A DNA stretch of 64,000 bases from the NCBI RefSeq assembly GCF_013364235.1, contig NZ_CP054919.1, positions 7,861,603 through 7,925,602 of the forward strand. The letters are read 5' to 3'. The position numbers and the translations under genes are program-made. Shown one piece after another: positions 17,001 to 23,607 of the stretch. This stretch comes from Kitasatospora sp. NA04385. GTDB taxonomy: Bacteria; Actinomycetota; Actinomycetes; Streptomycetales; Streptomycetaceae. Under the pieces are notes generated by a model. That model was not told the DNA's origin. It saw nothing but the letters and a program-made list of their open reading frames with translations, and made no database searches. Position 1 is the stretch's first letter, and every line of letters starts with the position of its first letter.

Positions 17001-17194
17001 CTCTCGTCCGGGCCCTTGGCCAGCGCGTCCAGACCGGCCGAAGCCGCCAGGTCGGCGGCGGAGACGGCGGCGGCCAGCGGGGTCGGTGCCAGTGGGGCGG
17101 GCGGAGGCGCGGCGTTCGCCTGTCCGGCGAAACCACCGAGCATGCCTCCCAGCACGGCCAGGGTGGTGCCGGCGGTCAGCAATCTGCGTTTCAT
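14003..17194 (-). CDS. Secreted two-protease fusion: M4 metallopeptidase + M28 aminopeptidase + chitin-binding-like domain
   Basis: A 1,063-residue secreted protein. Residues 1-28 are a Sec signal (MKRRLLTAGTTLAVLGGMLG...ANA). An FTP/PepSY propeptide follows to about 205. The thermolysin-like M4 domain (about 210-510) has HEFGH at 329-333 and GLGEATGD as third zinc ligand. Residues 520-620 are an Ig-like domain; 628-902 are an M28 zinc aminopeptidase with GAHLDS (His 713), NDNGSGS, WWAGEEQG, YNFDMVG and CYHSACD. A second Ig-like domain spans 910-1010, and the last 45 residues (YKVGDTVTYNGVSYRCLQAH) are a CBM5/12 module. It would bind an insoluble polymer and combine endo- and aminopeptidase action. 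No stop or frameshift interrupts it. Confidence 0.93.
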   Translation of the reverse strand: MKRRLLTAGTTLAVLGGMLGGFAGQANAAPPPAPLAPTPLAAAVSAADLAASAGLDALAKGPDESYERRNVTQFLNGLYSVSYERSYKGLPVVGGDAVVLADGQGKVRGVQNAATGPVGVPTRAKVSAAAAERAARAKLAKVDSAEAPRLVVRVKDGTSRLAWESVLTGSTENRPSHLHVFVDAVTGEVADSYDDVKAGTINSKWNGPAGLTINTSGSAGSYTLRDSTRPGLQCSDYSTGQVFTKSTDSWGTGAATSKETGCADAMFAAQKEWDMLRDWLGRNGHNGNGGSWPVKVGLNDVNAYWDGSTVSIGHSQSNEWIASIDVVGHEFGHGLDQYTPGGANNESGLGEATGDIMGALTEAYANEPAPYDSPDYTVGEMINLVGSGPIRVMYNPSQVSGNPNCYSSSIPNTEEHAAAGPLNHWFYLLAEGSNPGGGKPTSPTCNSSSVTGIGIRDAGRVFYGGMLLKTSGMTYKKYRTATLTAAKNLDSTCNFFNRTKAAWDAISVPAQAGDPTCTGNPSDYSLALSPSSGTVQPGSSTSATVSTAVTAGSAANVSLSVTGAPSGTTASVSPSTVQSGGSATLSVNVGANTPAGTYTLTVTGSGPATHTAQYQLTVNGGGNPGGSAPDINVANVQAHLSQLYTVAQQNGGNRRAGSAGYTQSLAYVKGKLQAAGYTVTEQTCTSCTYTSNNLIADWPGGPSDQVTMFGAHLDSVAAGPGINDNGSGSAVLLENALVLAQQNPTMTKHVRFAWWAGEEQGLQGSQYYVGQLSSSQRSAIKGYYNFDMVGSTNAGYFINNVNSATAAPLKAYWDSLNLQPEENVEGQGRSDDYSFQQGGIPTSGYAAGASATKSSAQAGKWGGTAGASYDSCYHSACDTTSNVNATVLNRNADGVAYVIWKTSVGGTTTPDNDFTLGVNPSTGTVQAGSAASATVSTATSSGSAQSVSLTASGTPSGATVSFSPSSVTSGGSATMTVSTSASTPAGTYTVTVTGTGASATHTSSYTLVVNGGGGDGGGTWAAGVSYKVGDTVTYNGVSYRCLQAHTSQSTWTPDVVPALWQRL

Positions 17195-17496
17195 CAGAGC
17201 TCCTCAGCTCTTCGGGTGTGGGGGTGCCCGGAACCCTCACACCGCCGCCATGGCTCGGTCAACGGACCTGACAATCCCCGGCACGGGATGGCAAGTTCCG
17301 TCAAAGTCATTGATCTAGAAGGGAATTGGCACCGCGTCAGCAAGGGGTGCGAACCGGTCCGCGCAGGGCGCGGACAAGGGCCGGAGCAAGGGAGATGGCA
17401 AAGAAGAGGTACAGACCACGCCATGTACGCGCCCCGGTCCGGCCCGGTACCTTCTCGGTACAGGAGCACAACCGGAAGCGGGGGAGGTGTCGGCGG
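17195..17496. other. Divergent promoter region
   Basis: 302 bases between the minus-strand protease and the plus-strand HTH gene. It holds the protease leader (GAGGAGCTC just before its ATG) and lower-GC sequence near 17295-17330. GTACC-TTCTC-GGTAC at 17447-17461 is a perfect 5-5-5 palindrome 36 bases before the HTH start, a plausible autoregulatory site. No gene seen. Confidence 0.5.
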
Positions 17497-18906
17497 ATGC
17501 TCGGGGCACCCAACCCGGTCGAACTGCCGGACGGCGGAAGCTGGCAGGAATTCGGCGCGCTCCTGCGCCACTGGCGCCGCCACGCCGGCTGGACCCAGGC
17601 CCAGCTCGGCACCGCCGTCGGCTACGACCACACCGCCGTCAGCCGCCTCGAACACGGCGCCCGCCGCGCCACCCCCCGTCTGGTCCGGCAGATCGACGAA
17701 CTCCTCGGCAGCGGCGGCGAACTCACCCGCAGCTACGACCGCGCCGAGAGCGCCGAGGGCGGCCGCCCCGCCCTCCCCCCGCACCTGCTGCGCCCCCCGC
17801 TGCCCCCCGGCACCGGGCCCGTCCCCGCCGCCGCCCCCGCCGACGACTGCCCCGCCAGCCTCCCCGACCACGACGTCCAGTGCCCGCTGCACGGCGCCAC
17901 CGGCTGCCAGCCCCCGCCGCCCGCCACCGCCGTCGCCCTGCACGCCGCGTTCTGCACCGACCCCGCGGCCCCGCTCGACACCGACACCGTGCACGCCCTC
18001 GCCGCCGTCCTCGGCGCCCAACTCCACAGTGCCGACCGGGCCCTGGGCGAACGCGGACCCGGCAGCGTGATCGAGGGCACCCTGCGCGCCGTCGTCGCTC
18101 GGCTCGCCGACGCACCCGTCCGCCACCGCCGCGTCCTGGCCCGGCTCGCCGCCGAGTACGCCCACGCCGCGGGCAGCCTGCGCCTGCACGGCGGCCGCCC
18201 CGCCACCGCGATGGCCTGCTTCGACCGGGCCCTCGGCTGGGCCGCCCTCGCCGACGACCCCACCACCCAGGCCGCCGCCCTCAGCGACATGGCCGTCCTC
18301 GGCCTCCTCGACGACGACCCCGCCTCGGCCGGCGACTACGCCCGCGAGATCCGCCGCGCCGCGCCCGGCCGCCACTGGGCCGACGCCCTCGCCACCCTCG
18401 GCGAAGCCCGCGCCACCGCCCTCGCCGGGGACATCCGCGCCACCGTCCGCCACATCGGCCGCGCCCGCCAGCACCTCGACCGCCCCGACCACACCCTCCC
18501 CGAGACCGAGGCCCACGTCCCCTGGCTGGCCCCCGCGGCGCTCCGCCTCCGGGTCGAGTCCGGCTCCTCCGCCGCCCTGCGCGACCTGGCTGCCGCCACC
18601 GCCGACCCCCGGCTCGCCCAACGCGCCCTGACCGCCGCCACCGCCGCCCTCGACCTCCTCGACGAAGGCCGGCTCCCGGTCGCCCGCGCCATGCTCACCG
18701 TCCGCATCGCCGACTGCCACCTCTGCACCGACGACCCGCACACCGCCATCGCCACCCTCGCCCCCGTCCTCGACACCGACGGCACCCCGCTCCCGGCCCT
18801 GGTCCGCCACGAACTGCGGGGCGTGCGGGGGCGGTTGGCAGCGGGTGCGGGTCGGTGGGGGGTGGGGGCGGCGGAGGCGGTGGCGCGGTTGGGGGCGGTG
18901 GTGTGA
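17497..18906 (+). CDS. XRE-type HTH regulator with TPR-like C-terminus
   Basis: A 469-residue regulator of a kind common in streptomycetes. The Cro/CI helix-turn-helix is at residues about 15-70 (FGALLRHWRRHAGWTQAQLG, then GYDHTAVSRLEHGARR). A Pro-rich stretch follows (about 90-150). The remaining 300 residues are Ala-rich helical pairs resembling tetratricopeptide repeats (for example MACFDRALGWAALADDP). ATG 17497 has GGGGAGG nine bases upstream. The 3' end runs into a tandem repeat that contains its stop codon. Partner peptide or ligand is unknown. Confidence 0.88.
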   Translation: MLGAPNPVELPDGGSWQEFGALLRHWRRHAGWTQAQLGTAVGYDHTAVSRLEHGARRATPRLVRQIDELLGSGGELTRSYDRAESAEGGRPALPPHLLRPPLPPGTGPVPAAAPADDCPASLPDHDVQCPLHGATGCQPPPPATAVALHAAFCTDPAAPLDTDTVHALAAVLGAQLHSADRALGERGPGSVIEGTLRAVVARLADAPVRHRRVLARLAAEYAHAAGSLRLHGGRPATAMACFDRALGWAALADDPTTQAAALSDMAVLGLLDDDPASAGDYAREIRRAAPGRHWADALATLGEARATALAGDIRATVRHIGRARQHLDRPDHTLPETEAHVPWLAPAALRLRVESGSSAALRDLAAATADPRLAQRALTAATAALDLLDEGRLPVARAMLTVRIADCHLCTDDPHTAIATLAPVLDTDGTPLPALVRHELRGVRGRLAAGAGRWGVGAAEAVARLGAVV

Positions 18907-18976
18907 GGGGGCGCTGCGTGGTGAGGGGTGGGGTGTGAGGGGGCGCTGCGCGGTGAGGGGTGGGGTGTGAGGGGGG
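18901..18976 (+). repeat. 32-bp tandem repeat covering the HTH gene stop codon
   Basis: A 32-base unit starting GTGTGAGGGGGCGCTGCG occurs at 18901-18932 and 18933-18964 with one substitution, and its first 12 bases recur at 18965-18976. The TGA stop of the HTH gene lies in the first copy. Shortly after, GAACTGCGGGGTGTGCGGGG (18986 on) copies a segment of the gene's own 3' end at 18811. The area is a small 3' duplication. Confidence 0.8.
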
Positions 18977-19082
18977 TCGCGCCTCGAACTGCGGGGTGTG
19001 CGGGGGCTGGTGCGGGTTGGCGGTGGTGGGGGCGTTGGGAATTCGGGTGCGGCGGGTGGGGGGCACGGCGCAGACTCGGGGG

Positions 19083-20093
19083 GTGGACATCGACCAGGAC
19101 GCGGTGGCAGCCGCTTTCGGGCTGGGGCGGCCGCTCGGGCCGTGGCGGAGGCTCGACAACGGGGGTGCGCCGACCGACGGCCTGCTGCTGGAGACCTCGC
19201 GGGGGCGCTGGACGGTGCGGACCGGTCGGCTGCGGAGCGAGTGGCACCGGGAACAGGCCCACCGGGTGCACCGCCTCCAGCGGGCCGCGCTGGCGGCGGG
19301 CGTCGCGATGCCGCGCCCCGTCGAACCGCCCGCCCCCGCCCTCGGCTACTGGCACCACCCCGGCGGCGACACCCTGGTCAAGGTGAACGGGTGGCTGGAC
19401 GGGCACGACCTGCGGCGCCCCGGCGCGGACCTCGCCGGGGCCGCCGACTGGACGGGCCGCACCCTGGCCCGGATCGCCGCGCTGGACACCGGCGGCGAGC
19501 AGCCGCCCCCGCCGCACCCCGTGGCGCAGTGGCGGGAGTGGGTGGCCGAGGCCGAGGCGGGCGGCCTCCCGGTGGCCGGCCCGGCCCGCGCGCTGCTCCC
19601 GGCCGTCGCCGAGGCCGTCGCCCTGGTGCGGGACGCGCAGTCGGGCGCCCCCGCCGCCGTCCTGGTGCACGGTGACACCTCGCGGGCCAACGTGCTGCGC
19701 ACGCCCGGTGGGTGCACGCCCGGCGGGTACGCGTTGATCGACTGGGAGAGCGTCCAGCCGGAGGTCCCCTGGTGGGAGGCGGTGAGCGTGGCCTTCCGGT
19801 TCGCCACCCCCTTCAACGGCGCCGCCGTCGACCCGGACCCCCGGGTGGTCCGCCCGCTGCTCGCCGCCTACCTGGACGCGGGCGGCCCGGGCGTCCCCGC
19901 CGACGCCTCGGCCTTCGCGGGCCTGCTGCGCAGCCAGCTGTCCACCGCCGCCTGGTGCCTGTGGCTGGCCCTGGGCCACCGCGAGGCGGACGCCGCGCAA
20001 CGGGCCTTCGGGCTGCGGATCGTCACCGACACCGCCCGCGAACTGCCGCTCGTCCTGGGCGGGTTGACGGGCTGGGCGGCGCTGCTGCGCTGA
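19083..20093 (+). CDS. Aminoglycoside-phosphotransferase-fold kinase
   Basis: A 336-residue APH-family protein. The catalytic Brenner motif is VLVHGDTSRANVLR (about residue 195) and the metal-binding segment is ALIDWESVQPEVPWWE, replacing the usual IDWE. The N-lobe includes LLLETSRGRWTVRTGRL. GTG at 19083 (VDIDQDAVAAAFG) is the likely start. These enzymes phosphorylate small hydroxylated molecules such as antibiotics, choline or homoserine; the substrate here is not clear. It stands alone, after the repeat block. Confidence 0.88.
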   Translation: MDIDQDAVAAAFGLGRPLGPWRRLDNGGAPTDGLLLETSRGRWTVRTGRLRSEWHREQAHRVHRLQRAALAAGVAMPRPVEPPAPALGYWHHPGGDTLVKVNGWLDGHDLRRPGADLAGAADWTGRTLARIAALDTGGEQPPPPHPVAQWREWVAEAEAGGLPVAGPARALLPAVAEAVALVRDAQSGAPAAVLVHGDTSRANVLRTPGGCTPGGYALIDWESVQPEVPWWEAVSVAFRFATPFNGAAVDPDPRVVRPLLAAYLDAGGPGVPADASAFAGLLRSQLSTAAWCLWLALGHREADAAQRAFGLRIVTDTARELPLVLGGLTGWAALLR

Positions 20094-20165
20094 GCCGCGC
20101 CCGCCCGGCGCCCGAGGGCCGGGGCCGCTGTCGCCGGGGCCCGGTGGATGTGGCAGCATCCCGCC

Positions 20166-20465
20166 ATGTCTCTGACGACCTGGAGCCACGAGGGCGACCT
20201 GTACTGCTCGCTGTTCACCGAGACGGGCGTGGACGGCAACCGGATCGGCCACTTCGAACTCAGCGAGGCCCGCCTGGTCCCGAGCGGGACCCCGTCCGTC
20301 CCGGACTCGCCGGCCCCGGGGCCGACGGCCGTGACGGTGGTCGTCCAGGACCTGCGGGAAGCACTGCCCACGGCCTTCTTCAGCGACGGGCACACCGTGC
20401 CGTTCGCCGTGCTGCAACGCTTCGTGGCGATGGTCGCGGCCCGGCTGGAGGGCGCGGCGGGGTAG
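20166..20465 (+). CDS. Small hypothetical protein
   Basis: A 99-residue acidic protein (MSLTTWSHEGDLYCSLFTET). It has no signal peptide or membrane helix. A beta-rich N-terminal half and a helix (VLQRFVAMVAARLEG) at the end are all that can be said. The internal ATG at 20166 is used because it sits 72 bases after the previous stop codon with a better local context. Function unknown. Confidence 0.65.
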   Translation: MSLTTWSHEGDLYCSLFTETGVDGNRIGHFELSEARLVPSGTPSVPDSPAPGPTAVTVVVQDLREALPTAFFSDGHTVPFAVLQRFVAMVAARLEGAAG

Positions 20466-20478
20466 CCGGGCCACGCCA

Positions 20479-20507
20479 TTACCCTTCCTTGGGGAAGGAC
20501 ATATGAT
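20479..20507 (+). promoter_or_regulatory. Sigma-70-type promoter with palindrome in the spacer
   Basis: TTACCC (20479-20484) and TATGAT (20502-20507) are 17 bases apart, close to the housekeeping consensus. CCTTCC-TTGG-GGAAGG (20483-20498), a perfect 6-4-6 inverted repeat, occupies the spacer, so a repressor bound there would block polymerase. It drives the 20612 gene, about 100 bases downstream. Confidence 0.6.
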
Positions 20508-20611
20508 CTCCTGGTCAAGTCGGTCCCGCTCCGAGCGGGCTGACGATTCGTGCGCCCGTCCGGGCCGGGCCGGGCCCGGGCGGGGAGACACCCGACGACG
20601 GGGGAGTGGCC

Positions 20612-21007
20612 ATGGCGGCAGGACGGGACGACGACCTCGACGGTCCGGAGATCACCGACGACGAACTGCTCGACGTCGCGGACAACCCGGCGCAGGCCGC
20701 CGAACTGCACCGCGCCCTGCGGACGCTGGCCAAGAACGACAAGGTCGGCCCGGAGCTCCAGCAGATGGCCCGGGAGGTGCTCAGCGGGCGGATCGGCATG
20801 AAGGACGTGATCGAGTCCGACCGCTACCTCTCCGCGATCGGCGCCCGCCTGGGCGAGATGCGCACCGCCGCGGAGAACCTCTCCCCCGAGGAGCGCGCGG
20901 CCTCCGACAAGCGGGCCGTGAAGCTGCGCGAGCAGTACGAGGCCGAGCACGGCCCGATCGAGGACGAGGACGACGAGCCGGACCGCCCGTACGGCGACCG
21001 CCGCTGA
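20612..21007 (+). CDS. Small acidic hypothetical protein
   Basis: A 131-residue, highly charged, helical protein (GPEITDDELLDVADNPAQAA) ending in an acidic tail DEDDEPDRPYGDRR. No Cys, no signal peptide. ATG 20612 is directly preceded by GGGGAG; a GTG two codons earlier overlaps this ribosome site and is less likely. It is under a strong-looking promoter at 20479-20507. Function not recognised; the charge pattern suggests a protein-binding or scaffold role at most. Confidence 0.75.
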   Translation: MAAGRDDDLDGPEITDDELLDVADNPAQAAELHRALRTLAKNDKVGPELQQMAREVLSGRIGMKDVIESDRYLSAIGARLGEMRTAAENLSPEERAASDKRAVKLREQYEAEHGPIEDEDDEPDRPYGDRR

Positions 21008-21141
21008 CCTGCGGGGCGTCCTGCGCTCCCGCACTCCTGCACCCCCGTACTCCCGCGCCCGACGGGGCGCCGGGGGAGCGGCGTCCACGGGCCACCGATA
21101 TTCGGACGACATCCGACTGCGGCGTTGTTAGGGTGCCCGCC

Positions 21142-21570
21142 ATGGCAGTGCTCAGACAATTCCAGGTCACCTTCGACTGCGCCGACCCCGCCCGGGTGGC
21201 CCGCTTCTGGTGCGAGGTGCTCGGCTACGAGTCCAATCCCCCCAAGGGCTTCGCCGGTTGGGAGGAGTACCAGGCCTCCTGCCCGCCCGAGGAGCGCGGC
21301 TCCTGGTCGGCCTGCACCGACCCCACCGGCGTCGGCCCCCGGCTGTACTTCCAGCGCGTTCCCGAGGGCAAGACCGTCAAGAACCGCGTCCACCTCGACG
21401 TCCGGGTCGGCACCGGCCTGCTCGGCGAGGAGCGCCTGGCCGCCCTCGAAGCCGAGTGCGCCCGCCTGCTGCCGCTCGGCGCCGTCCGGGTCCGGCTGCT
21501 GTACGACGGCGGTGACGACTCGTGCATCGTCATGCAGGACGTCGAGGGCAACGAGTTCTGCGTCGACTGA
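21142..21570 (+). CDS. VOC/glyoxalase-like protein
   Basis: A 142-residue single-domain vicinal-oxygen-chelate protein of the Glyoxalase_6-like type. It starts MAVLRQFQVTFDCADPARVA, with FWCEVLGYE in the first half and KNRVHLDVRVG in the second. The metal positions appear as Asp/His/Glu (HLDV, VEGNEFCVD at the C-terminus). No catalytic identity can be given; family members range from lyases to antibiotic-binding proteins. Monocistronic. Confidence 0.9.
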   Translation: MAVLRQFQVTFDCADPARVARFWCEVLGYESNPPKGFAGWEEYQASCPPEERGSWSACTDPTGVGPRLYFQRVPEGKTVKNRVHLDVRVGTGLLGEERLAALEAECARLLPLGAVRVRLLYDGGDDSCIVMQDVEGNEFCVD

Positions 21571-21719
21571 CGCCGCCCCGGCCCGACCCGGCCGCCAGGT
21601 CGGCCGTCCGGGGCCGCGGGGCTGGCGGCCACTGCGGTACACCTCCGACACCGGCTCCCGGCAAGGGAGTTGACGCCGCGACGGGGTTCCGGCGGTCCTG
21701 ATCCGGGCAGGGTGCTCCC

Positions 21720-22238
21720 GTGCTCTTCTTCGACGTGCTGGCCGTGGTGTGGCTCGTGCTCGCGGGGTTCCTCGTCCTGCTCGGCTGCGCCACGGCGGTG
21801 TACGTGTTCCGGCTGCACCGGTGGGAACGGCGGGCGCTGCGCAAGGGCAGCCGCGTCCCGGCGCGCTGCGTCGAGGTCCAGCGGGAGCCGCTGCGGTACT
21901 CCAAGCCCCACCCGAAGAACCACCACCCGCCGGCGCCGAAGTTCCTCCTCGAGTACGCGGGCCCCGACGGCGCCCCGCAGCGGTTCAGGACCACGCGCCT
22001 CCCCGAAGAGACCGCGGTGGGCGACGAGTTGACCGTCGCCTACCACCCGGAGCGCCCCGAGGTGGGCGTGCTGGTGGCCGGGCGGAAGCGGACGGCACTC
22101 ACCGACACCGCGCGGGTCCTGGGCGGCTTCCTGCTGTTCCTGCTGGTGGCGGCGGCGATCGCCGCCGCGGGCGCGGCGTTCCTGCACGGCCTCGGCGAGG
22201 AGATCGCCCACGGCGAGCCCACCTGGGCGGAGTTCTGA
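21720..22238 (+). CDS. DUF3592-type membrane protein
   Basis: A 172-residue protein with one membrane helix at each end: FDVLAVVWLVLAGFLVLLGC (residues 3-25) and VLGGFLLFLLVAAAIAAAGA (about 138-160). Between them is a soluble beta-domain with FLLEYAGPDGAPQRFRT and DELTVAYHPERPEVGVL, the DUF3592 signature (V/Y-x-P-x-x-P). GTG start. Function of the family is unknown. A similar but separate protein lies at 36683. Confidence 0.82.
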   Translation: MLFFDVLAVVWLVLAGFLVLLGCATAVYVFRLHRWERRALRKGSRVPARCVEVQREPLRYSKPHPKNHHPPAPKFLLEYAGPDGAPQRFRTTRLPEETAVGDELTVAYHPERPEVGVLVAGRKRTALTDTARVLGGFLLFLLVAAAIAAAGAAFLHGLGEEIAHGEPTWAEF

Positions 22239-22340
22239 CGTCACCCGGCTGCCACGATGTGAGGCGGATCGTCCCGCAGGTCGGATGGTGGGCAGGGCCG
22301 GGGCACGCGGGGGCGGAACGAACGACGGGCAGGGGCGGCG

Positions 22341-22540
22341 ATGCCGAAGACGGTCATCCACGTGTTCCACGAAGACGACGACCCGCTCACCACCGGCACC
22401 CGGGTGGTGTCGGCGGAACGCGGCTGCGAGGTCGAGGTGTTCTGCTTCGGCCCGCCCCAGCGCCGCCTCGGCGACCAGGGCGCGACCGGGACGAGTTCGT
22501 GCGCTTCGCGATCGAGGGCGCCACGGTCATCACGTTCTGA
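22341..22540 (+). pseudogene. Truncated DsrE-like gene (internal deletion and frameshift)
   Basis: From ATG 22341 the frame reads MPKTVIHVFHEDDDPL and then GCEVEVFCFGPPQRRLG, which matches the N-terminal half of small DsrE/DsrF-like proteins. It then loses frame. The expected C-terminus, DEFVRFAIEGATVITF, is present in another frame and stops at 22540. The two halves are only a few bases apart, so roughly half the gene (about 50 codons in the middle) has been deleted and the frame broken. Intact relatives are about 115-120 residues and take part in sulfur transfer. Confidence 0.75.
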
Positions 22541-22630
22541 GCCCACCGGCCCACGCCGATGCGGACGGCGGCGCGGGGTGGGGCGGGACGGGGTGACAGG
22601 TCGGAGCCCGGGCCGCGGGGGAAAGAATTC

Positions 22631-22642
22631 GCACGGTCGTGC
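22631..22642. promoter_or_regulatory. Palindrome before the TIGR03086-family gene
   Basis: GCACG-GT-CGTGC, followed by AT-rich TTAAATAT and TAGGCT (possible -10), lies 26 bases before the start codon at 22668. It fits a repressor operator over a promoter with a very short leader. Confidence 0.4.
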
Positions 22643-22667
22643 TTAAATATCGGGTAGGCTCGGCGGT

Positions 22668-23300
22668 ATGACGGACACTCAGGTGGTGCACCCTCCGGTC
22701 GTGGACATTCGAGCGCTCGACGCGCGGGCACTGGAGGCCGCGCGGTCCTTCGTCGAGCTGGTCGACGTCACCGTGCTCGACCGGCCTACTCCCTGCGGGG
22801 CCTGGACGTTGGGGCGGTTGCTCGCGCACATGACCGGGCAGAACCACGGCTTCGCGGCTGCCGCCCGGGGTGGGGGTCGCGAGCTCGCGGAGTGGGCGGA
22901 CCGCCCGGTCGGGGACGATCCGGCCGGGGTGTTCGCCGCCTCGGCGGCCGAGGTCACCGCGGCCTTCGCCGAGCAGGGCGTCCTGGAGCGCGGCTTCTGG
23001 CTGCCCGAGGTCCGCGACGGCGGTCCGTTCCCCGCGGCGCAGGCGATCTCCTTCCACTTCCTGGACTACCTCGTCCACGGCTGGGACGTCGCCGTCTCGA
23101 TCGGCCATCGGCCTGACTTCGACGCCGACCTGGTGGCCGCCGCCCTGCCGGTCGCCGCCCTCGTCCCCGCCGGGCCCGCCCGGGAACTCCCCGGCGCCGC
23201 CTTCGGCCCCGTCCTGGCGGACCCGCCCGGGGCCGACCCGTGGGAGCGGTTGCTGCGCCTGCTCGGCCGCGACCCGCACTGGGCCGCCCCGTCGGCCTGA
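22668..23300 (+). CDS. Maleylpyruvate isomerase-like (TIGR03086/DinB-fold) protein
   Basis: A 210-residue DinB-fold protein. The TIGR03086/MDMPI N-terminal segment is seen at LDRPTPCGAWTLGRLLAHMT (His near residue 55) with a later His pair in SFHFLDYLVHGWDVAVS, the usual three-His metal site. Family members include mycothiol-dependent maleylpyruvate isomerase, but most copies in streptomycetes have unknown substrates. It has its own palindrome-containing promoter. Confidence 0.88.
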   Translation: MTDTQVVHPPVVDIRALDARALEAARSFVELVDVTVLDRPTPCGAWTLGRLLAHMTGQNHGFAAAARGGGRELAEWADRPVGDDPAGVFAASAAEVTAAFAEQGVLERGFWLPEVRDGGPFPAAQAISFHFLDYLVHGWDVAVSIGHRPDFDADLVAAALPVAALVPAGPARELPGAAFGPVLADPPGADPWERLLRLLGRDPHWAAPSA

Positions 23301-23607
23301 GCACCGGCGGGGCGGGCGGTCAGGAGAACCGCGTCCGGGCAGCGGTAGGCGTCGATCCGCCGGGGCCCCGTCCGGCGGCCGGTGCTCGACCGCCCCCGGA
23401 ATCCACCGAGTGTCGCCGTGGCTGTCCCCACCGCCGTCCTCGATGAAGTCCTGGTTGAGCCCGGTGTGCCCGCGGTGGGTGCGCCGGATCGGGGTTGGAC
23501 GGGGATTCGGGGTGCAGGTCGTTCCCGGAGTCGTGCGGGCGGGATTCTGATGGTCCGTCAGATTGGTTGGCTGGAGCGGCACTTGAGCCCGGAGCCCGGC
23601 CCGGGCG
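23301..23607. other. Degraded coding sequence and palindrome
   Basis: 307 bases between convergent genes. Minus-strand frames here look like fragments of one lost gene: GLNQDFIEDGGGDSHGDTRW in one frame and AYRCPDAVLLTARPA in another, with no shared open frame. TCTGATGGTCCGTCAGA (23546-23562) is a near-perfect palindrome upstream of these fragments and related to sites at 36602 and 37284. Confidence 0.4.

Noticed and set aside
12608..18070. A very long plus-strand open frame (over 1,800 codons) with no stop
   Set aside because: It is antisense to lepB and the M4-M28 protease, and its translation is Gly/Arg/Val-rich noise. GC-biased third positions keep opposite frames open.
18901..18976. Attachment site or insertion-sequence end
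   Set aside because: Direct tandem copies only, no integrase, tRNA or transposase nearby and no inverted ends.
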